Positions 59,281 through 64,000 of a DNA stretch of 64,000 nt are shown here, one piece after another. Each line of letters opens with the position of its first letter. Position 1 is the first letter of the stretch. The notes under the pieces were generated by a model, which made no database searches, had not been told where the DNA came from, and saw only the letters and a program-made list of their open reading frames with translations. The DNA comes from Candidatus Gastranaerophilales bacterium (GTDB taxonomy: Bacteria > Cyanobacteriota > Vampirovibrionia > Gastranaerophilales > Gastranaerophilaceae). The stretch is taken from assembly GCA_944325785.1 (NCBI GenBank), contig CALVBN010000002.1:124001-188000 (forward strand), read 5' to 3'. The translations under genes were made by a program, and so were the position numbers.

Positions 59281-61047
59281 TTATTTATTTCTCTGGAAAA
59301 ACTTGGCAATATCTTTGTGTTCAATAATTTTTGAAATAGGGCGTCCATGCGGGCAGGTGTAAGGTTTTTCGCATTTGCGCCAGTTTTTAATAATCTCCTG
59401 CATCTGAAAATGATTCAGATAGGTATTAGCTTTAACGGAAGCCTTGCAGGCTGTTGTAATTAAAATGCGCTCTTCTATATTATCAATATCGCCCGCAATA
59501 TTTTCCAAAATATCGGCAAGAATTTCTTTCGGCGAAACTTTAGACAAAATCTGCGGAACTTTTTTAAAACTTACTTCGTTTTCTGAGAGAAAATTAATCT
59601 CATATCCGAATTTTTCCAGTTTATCTTTATTTGCTTCCAAAAGCTCTTTGTCGCTTGGCGAGATTTCTATTACATCTGATATAAACAAAATCTGGCAGTC
59701 TATATTCTTTGATTTTTTAAGCTTTTCGTAGATATATCTTTCTTCTGCAATATGCTGGTCAACGATTTCAAGCCCTTCTTCTCTTTCAATAAGAATATAC
59801 GTTTTCCGGTACTGGCCTATAATCATTTCTTCCTGCTCTATATTCTGATGCTGTATAAACTGTTCCTGTTTAACAGCAGGAGTGACTGCCGGATTGAAAG
59901 GTTTTATTTCTGCGGTAGTTTCCTGTTTTTTGAATATCGGAGGAAGAACAGAACCTTCTTCTACATAGAGGGTTTCTTCTCTGGGGATAAACTTCGGTAT
60001 GACAGGCTCGTCCTGCAAAACAGTTTTCGGAAATTCTTCTTTTTCTTCACCTGCTGTTTCTTTAATTCCTGCCAGTGCCATATCTATTGAAGAATGGATA
60101 AAATTAAAAATCTGGTTAGGATTTTTGTATCTTACTTCTTTTTTAGCCGGATGCACATTAACATCCACATCTTCCGGCGGAATTTCCAGATTAAGTATAA
60201 CAAAAGGGTATTTAGAGCCTATCAAATCCCTGTATACCATATCAATCGCTTTTTGAAATATCGGACATTTGACGGCACGGAAGTTTACATATGTATAATA
60301 ATCCTTTTTGCTAGACCTTGTATAATCCGGAGTGCTTATATAGCCGGAGATTTTTAGGTTTGAAATTCTATCTGTCTTCAAGACCTCTTTTAAATTCTTA
60401 GTAACTTCTTCGCCGAATATTTCTTTAACTGTTTGAAGAGTATTTCCCGCGCCTGTTGTTTTTAAGGCGGTTTTCCCGTTATTTTTAAGCTCAAATGATA
60501 CTTCCGGATGAACAAGAGCAAGCGACTGCACAAGTTCATTAATATAAGAAAATTCTGTTTTAGCTGACTTTAGAAACTTAAGCCTTGCCGGAATATTATA
60601 GAACAATTCTCTAATATCCATAATCGTTCCGACCGCGCATCCTGTCTGAGCCTTTTTAACTTCCGAATTCTCGCACTCTACTTTGGTTCCATAATCAAAA
60701 TCTTTTGTTCTTGTAATACAGGTCAATTTTGAGATTGAAATAATACTTGCAAGAGCTTCGCCTCTAAATCCCATTGTCTTAACGCAGTACAGATCTTCGC
60801 CGGATGTTATTTTGCTTGTTGCATGTTTAGAAAATGCAAGCAAAATGTCATCCGGATGAATGCCGGAGCCGTTATCGGCAACACGGATATTTCTGCAGTC
60901 ATTGCTGATTTCTATGCTGATTTTTGAAGCACCAGCATCTATAGAATTTTCCGTAAGTTCTTTGACAACAGAATAGGGACGTTCTATAACTTCCCCCGCA
61001 GCAATTTGATTTATAACATTCTTTGACAGCTGTACTATTCTTGCCAT
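59281..61047 (-). CDS. mutL: DNA mismatch repair protein MutL
   Basis: This 588-residue GHKL ATPase has IAAGEVIERPYSVVKELTENSIDAGA, VADNGSGI, FSKHATSKI and TMGFRGEALASI. A linker (about 320-400) follows, then a C-terminal dimerisation/endonuclease-type domain with ACKASVKANTYL and the end CPHGRPISKI. A clear DQHAxxER motif appears as VDQHIAEERYIYEKL, and the CPHGRP zinc motif is present, as in MutL forms that cut DNA themselves. ATG 61047 is chosen as start; a TTG at 61065 is less likely. A -10-like TATAAT is only 11 bp upstream. Confidence 0.95.
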   Translation of the reverse strand: MARIVQLSKNVINQIAAGEVIERPYSVVKELTENSIDAGASKISIEISNDCRNIRVADNGSGIHPDDILLAFSKHATSKITSGEDLYCVKTMGFRGEALASIISISKLTCITRTKDFDYGTKVECENSEVKKAQTGCAVGTIMDIRELFYNIPARLKFLKSAKTEFSYINELVQSLALVHPEVSFELKNNGKTALKTTGAGNTLQTVKEIFGEEVTKNLKEVLKTDRISNLKISGYISTPDYTRSSKKDYYTYVNFRAVKCPIFQKAIDMVYRDLIGSKYPFVILNLEIPPEDVDVNVHPAKKEVRYKNPNQIFNFIHSSIDMALAGIKETAGEEKEEFPKTVLQDEPVIPKFIPREETLYVEEGSVLPPIFKKQETTAEIKPFNPAVTPAVKQEQFIQHQNIEQEEMIIGQYRKTYILIEREEGLEIVDQHIAEERYIYEKLKKSKNIDCQILFISDVIEISPSDKELLEANKDKLEKFGYEINFLSENEVSFKKVPQILSKVSPKEILADILENIAGDIDNIEERILITTACKASVKANTYLNHFQMQEIIKNWRKCEKPYTCPHGRPISKIIEHKDIAKFFQRNK

Positions 61048-61108
61048 AGATTGATTATATCCCAAATTTTATTTTAGTGCTATAATTAATAAGAAAAGGG
61101 GAGTATAA

Positions 61109-62242
61109 ATGGCAAAAGTTAAAAATAAAAAAATCAAAGTGGCATTTCCTCATATGGGAACAATTTCCATTGCCTGGTCGGCAGGATTAAGAAAAATCGG
61201 TGTAGAACCTTATGTTCCGCCATATACGAATAAAAAGACATTGTCATACGGTACAAAAAATTCGCCGGAAGCGGTATGCCTGCCGTATAAACTTATTCTC
61301 GGGAATTTTATTGAAGCAATTGAAGGAGGAGCCGACTATGTTGCAATGATTACTTCTCCTGGAATCTGCAGACTTGGAGAATACGGTACAAATATTCAAA
61401 ATACACTGAAGGATTTGGGTTATCACGCAAATTATATTGAATTATCTTTGTATGACGGTATCAAGGGTCTGTATAAATTCTTAAAAGAAATATCCGGCAA
61501 GAATGATCCGATTTTAATACTCCGTGCTATAAATATTACGATGCGCAAAATCTTTGCAATTGATGATTTAGATAGAGCGCTTTCTTATTATAGAGCAAGA
61601 GAGATAAAAACCGGCGATGCGGAGAAAAATTACAAAAAAGCTCTGCGCTTGATAGATAAGGCTAATTCTACTCATGACTTGCATAAAGCGTATGATTTAG
61701 CATTAAAAGAAATCGAAAAAACGGAAATTGATCCAAACAGAGAAGTTCTGCATGTAGATTTAACCGGTGAAATTTTCCTTGTAAATGATGAATTTTCAAA
61801 CCAGAATATAGAGCGCGAACTTGGCAAAATGGGTGTAGAAACCCGAAGAAGCCTTACTGTCGGAAGCTTCTTAAAAGACGCGATTATTCCAAAAGCTTTC
61901 AGACCTCCGGAAACACACCTGCAGAGGGCTGAGAGAATGGCTAAACCTTATCTGATGAGAGATATCGGAGGCGATGCTCTTGAATGTGTTTCTGATGTAG
62001 TTTTCGCTGACGAACATGGCAGGGATGGCATAATCCACATATCACCGTTCACCTGCATGCCGGAAATTATGTCGCAGAATATATTCCCGACAATCAGAGG
62101 CGAACACGAAATTCCGCTACTGACCCTTGTCATGGACGAACAAACCGGAAAAGCAGGATATATTACAAGATTGGAAGCATTTGTTGATTTGATGCGCAGA
62201 AAAAAACGAGCCAAACTTGCAAAAAACAAAACCAGAGTATAA
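61109..62242 (+). CDS. CoA-dehydratase/activase-related protein
   Basis: This 377-residue protein resembles the 2-hydroxyacyl-CoA dehydratase/activator-associated family (DUF2229-like part). Seen are IKVAFPHMGTISIAWSAGLRKIGVE, SPEAVCLPYKLILGNFIEAIEGGADYV, TSPGICRLGEYGTNIQN and HISPFTCMPEIM; the cysteines of these motifs would hold a 4Fe-4S cluster. Members may support radical or Fe-S chemistry on CoA esters, or be paralogues of unknown role. No activase ATPase is adjacent in the window. GGGGAG precedes ATG 61109. Confidence 0.75.
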   Translation: MAKVKNKKIKVAFPHMGTISIAWSAGLRKIGVEPYVPPYTNKKTLSYGTKNSPEAVCLPYKLILGNFIEAIEGGADYVAMITSPGICRLGEYGTNIQNTLKDLGYHANYIELSLYDGIKGLYKFLKEISGKNDPILILRAINITMRKIFAIDDLDRALSYYRAREIKTGDAEKNYKKALRLIDKANSTHDLHKAYDLALKEIEKTEIDPNREVLHVDLTGEIFLVNDEFSNQNIERELGKMGVETRRSLTVGSFLKDAIIPKAFRPPETHLQRAERMAKPYLMRDIGGDALECVSDVVFADEHGRDGIIHISPFTCMPEIMSQNIFPTIRGEHEIPLLTLVMDEQTGKAGYITRLEAFVDLMRRKKRAKLAKNKTRV

Positions 62243-62250
62243 AAGATGAA

Positions 62251-62283
62251 AAAGCTCTATGTTATAAAGCATAGAGCTTTTTG
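62251..62283 (+). terminator. Rho-independent terminator
   Basis: AAAGCTCTATG-ttataaag-CATAGAGCTTTTT follows the CoA-related gene by 8 bases. Confidence 0.88.
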
Positions 62284-62388
62284 GTAGTGAAGGGTGAGGC
62301 GTGAAGAGTGAAGCGAAAATTTAGGGCAGGGCTTCTTCGGCTCTTACGAGCCTTTGAACGTCGTTTATGCAGGAAGTAAAAACTCTGA

Positions 62389-62567
62389 AAAAATATATTT
62401 ACCCTCTAAATGACGCCAAGTTTAGAGGTGTAAAATTAGATAAAAATATATTTACCCCCTAAATGACGCCAAGTTTGGAGGTGTAAAATTAGATAAAAAT
62501 ATATTTACCCCCTAAATGACGCCAAGTTTGGAGGTGTAAAATTAGATAAAAATATATTTACCCCTTT
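62389..62567. repeat. 53-bp tandem repeat, 3.4 copies, upstream of smc
   Basis: Units start at 62389, 62442 and 62495, with a partial fourth at 62548. Each begins AAAAATATATTTACC and contains CTAAATGACGCCAAGTTT and GAGGTGTAAAATTAGAT. The first unit differs at a few bases and has a perfect CCTCTAAA/TTTAGAGG dyad. No gene is seen between the terminator at 62283 and smc. Confidence 0.9.
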
Positions 62568-62635
62568 TGTTAACACATTGACATGACGGGTTTTTTAGTG
62601 TGTAATTATTATATAAGGCGGAAGAAGGGGATTTG

Positions 62636-64000
62636 ATGTACATAAAACAGCTCGAAGTCGACAACTTTAAGTCGTTTGCAAATAAAGTTGAAATACCGAT
62701 GCTTAAAGGGTTTACAACGATTTCCGGTCCGAACGGATCCGGAAAGAGCAATATTATCGACAGCATCCTTTTTGCGCTGGGTTTATCTACCAGCAGAACT
62801 CTTAGAGCTGAAAAACTTTTCCACTTGATTTCAACCTACAACAAAAGAAATGAAGCTTATGTAAAAGTTACATTCGGCGAAACAGAAGAAGGAGATTTTT
62901 CTGTCGCAAGAAGAATAAGAAAATCATCACAGGGCTTTAACAGTATATATTACCTTGATGATAAGATAGCCACGCTGTCTGACATTCATGCTAAACTTGA
63001 GAAATATAATATTACCCCGAACAGCTATAATGTCATGATGCAGGGCGATGTTATGAGTATTACAAATTGTACGCCAAACGAACGCCGTAAAATTATTGAC
63101 GAAATCGCAGGTGTTGCTGATTTTGACAGAAGAATAGAGCAGGCAACCGGAGAGCTTGAAACTGTAGAAAAAAGAGTCGTTAATTCAACGCTTATTCTGA
63201 ATGAAGTTAATACACGCCTTGAGCAGCTCAAAGAAGAAAAAGAAGTTGCTTTAAAATATCAAAAACTAAAAGATGAAAAAACAGGGCTGGAAAGCCAGGT
63301 TAATACTGTTAAATTTTTCGATATAAGACGCAACCTTGAAAAAGCGCATGAAAACATTCTTGAATTTACTAAAAGAAAAAAAGAAGAAGAAATTAAGTCA
63401 AAAGATCTTGAAGAACGACTTAAGTTAATCAAGGAAAAGTATGATGAGATTTCTAAAACTATAACTGAAAAAGGCGAAGGACATCAGCTTGAATTAAAGC
63501 AAAAGGCTGAAGAGATAAAGGGTTCTATTTCCAGAAAGAATTCTTCAATAGCATATGCAGACAAGCAGATTCAAGACAACCTTAAGACAATAGAAAATAC
63601 AAAAAACGGCATTGAAGTCCAAAAGGATAAAATTAAAGACTGCGAATTAAAAATTACGCTCAAGCAGGATGAAATAAAAGGTATTGAAAAAAATATCGAA
63701 GAGCAAAAAGCAGTTCTTCACAAAATTTTGGAGGATATGTCCGGTTTAAGCGAAACCGCAGAAAAACATATTGAGCGCAGAAATAATTTAAGAAAAGAAT
63801 TAGAAGATCTGCAGGATAAAGAAACAAAGCTTATCCAGAAACAGGCGCCGATGGAAGCGGAATTATCAGCATTAAAAAAAGCTCTGGAAGAAGCGCAGGC
63901 AAAACTGCAGGAGCTGGAAGAATTTAAAGCCAATTTTTCGGAGACAAAATCTTCCAAGGAACTTTTAATTGAGCAGTTAGGAAAAGAACTTGACGATTTC
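62636..64000 (+). CDS. smc: Chromosome segregation protein SMC, N-terminal part (cut by window edge)
   Basis: ATG 62636, with AAGGGG upstream, opens a frame that runs 455 codons to the right edge. The head begins MYIKQLEVDNFKSFANKVEIP and has Walker A GPNGSGKSNIID. The ARTLRAEKLFHLI-like segment, RRIRKSS and NVMMQGDVMSITNCTPNERRKIIDEIAGVADFDRRIE follow, the classic SMC arm start. From about residue 160 it is continuous coiled coil. SMC organises and separates chromosomes with ScpAB. The rest of the gene lies beyond the window. Confidence 0.95.
   Translation, partial: MYIKQLEVDNFKSFANKVEIPMLKGFTTISGPNGSGKSNIIDSILFALGLSTSRTLRAEKLFHLISTYNKRNEAYVKVTFGETEEGDFSVARRIRKSSQGFNSIYYLDDKIATLSDIHAKLEKYNITPNSYNVMMQGDVMSITNCTPNERRKIIDEIAGVADFDRRIEQATGELETVEKRVVNSTLILNEVNTRLEQLKEEKEVALKYQKLKDEKTGLESQVNTVKFFDIRRNLEKAHENILEFTKRKKEEEIKSKDLEERLKLIKEKYDEISKTITEKGEGHQLELKQKAEEIKGSISRKNSSIAYADKQIQDNLKTIENTKNGIEVQKDKIKDCELKITLKQDEIKGIEKNIEEQKAVLHKILEDMSGLSETAEKHIERRNNLRKELEDLQDKETKLIQKQAPMEAELSALKKALEEAQAKLQELEEFKANFSETKSSKELLIEQLGKELDDF

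Noticed and set aside
62389-62567. CRISPR array
   Set aside because: The units are continuous 53-bp tandem repeats without variable spacers, and no cas genes are present.

Overview
The window is AT-rich bacterial chromosome. Its gene content fits a non-photosynthetic relative of Cyanobacteria (Vampirovibrionia/Melainabacteria, most likely Gastranaerophilales): an SLH-domain envelope protein with a cysteine-rich amino end, LL-diaminopimelate aminotransferase (DapL), MinCDE, two-partner-secretion-type surface proteins, flagellar rod genes and several lineage-type proteins. This placement rests on gene content only; there is no rRNA in the window.

Layout. 0-7.1 kb: the 5' end of a secreted protein, a serine beta-lactamase-like hydrolase, two tandem filamentous-haemagglutinin-like proteins and an ATP-grasp enzyme. 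7.4-21.4 kb: one tightly coupled leftward operon of 14 genes for a surface glycan. It encodes a FimB/FimE-sized tyrosine-recombinase-fold protein, a GDPD-like protein, a HAD phosphatase, two nucleotidyltransferases, an acyltransferase, a cupin, WavE and GT2 glycosyltransferases, UDP-xylose synthesis (Uxs, Ugd) and an MsbA/PglK-type ABC exporter. 21.4-28.4 kb: a scarred accessory region with decayed larB and larC/larE, a Fic/DUF3137 islet bracketed by copies of the tatC tail, tatAC, a truncated polyferredoxin, a broken aldo/keto reductase and a flavodoxin. 28.5-31.3 kb: three tRNAs and flagellar rod genes. 31.6-47.2 kb: housekeeping genes (pheA, minCDE, ftsY, nusB, deoB, maf, rpsA, truB, rbfA) and the SLH protein. 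47.6-54 kb: dapL among lineage-specific proteins. 54-64 kb: BFN nuclease, nadK, a hemerythrin, a TolC/MacA-type export pair, mutL, a CoA-dehydratase/activase-like protein and the start of smc.

Most notable: directly upstream of the glycan operon, a 115-bp segment (21477-21591) lies between two 30-bp inverted repeats (29/30 identical), each a 13-4-13 bp quasi-palindrome. A good sigma70-type promoter (TTAACA, 17 bp, TATAAT) straddles the right repeat and points into the operon. If the segment flipped, the same promoter would be rebuilt on the left repeat, pointing away, and would run into a hairpin plus T-run made by the right repeat. The first operon gene encodes a FimB/FimE-sized recombinase-fold protein. 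This is read as a candidate phase-variable ON/OFF switch for a surface glycan. The caveat is that the recombinase lacks several canonical catalytic residues, so the enzyme could act in trans.

Other points: two promoters with 19-bp spacers (MerR-type) before flavodoxin and larB; deletion scars fusing gene halves (larC/larE, aldo/keto reductase/polyferredoxin); short N-terminal motif MKIQ-x-IN shared by unrelated proteins; and tandem structured hairpins in the SLH gene leader.
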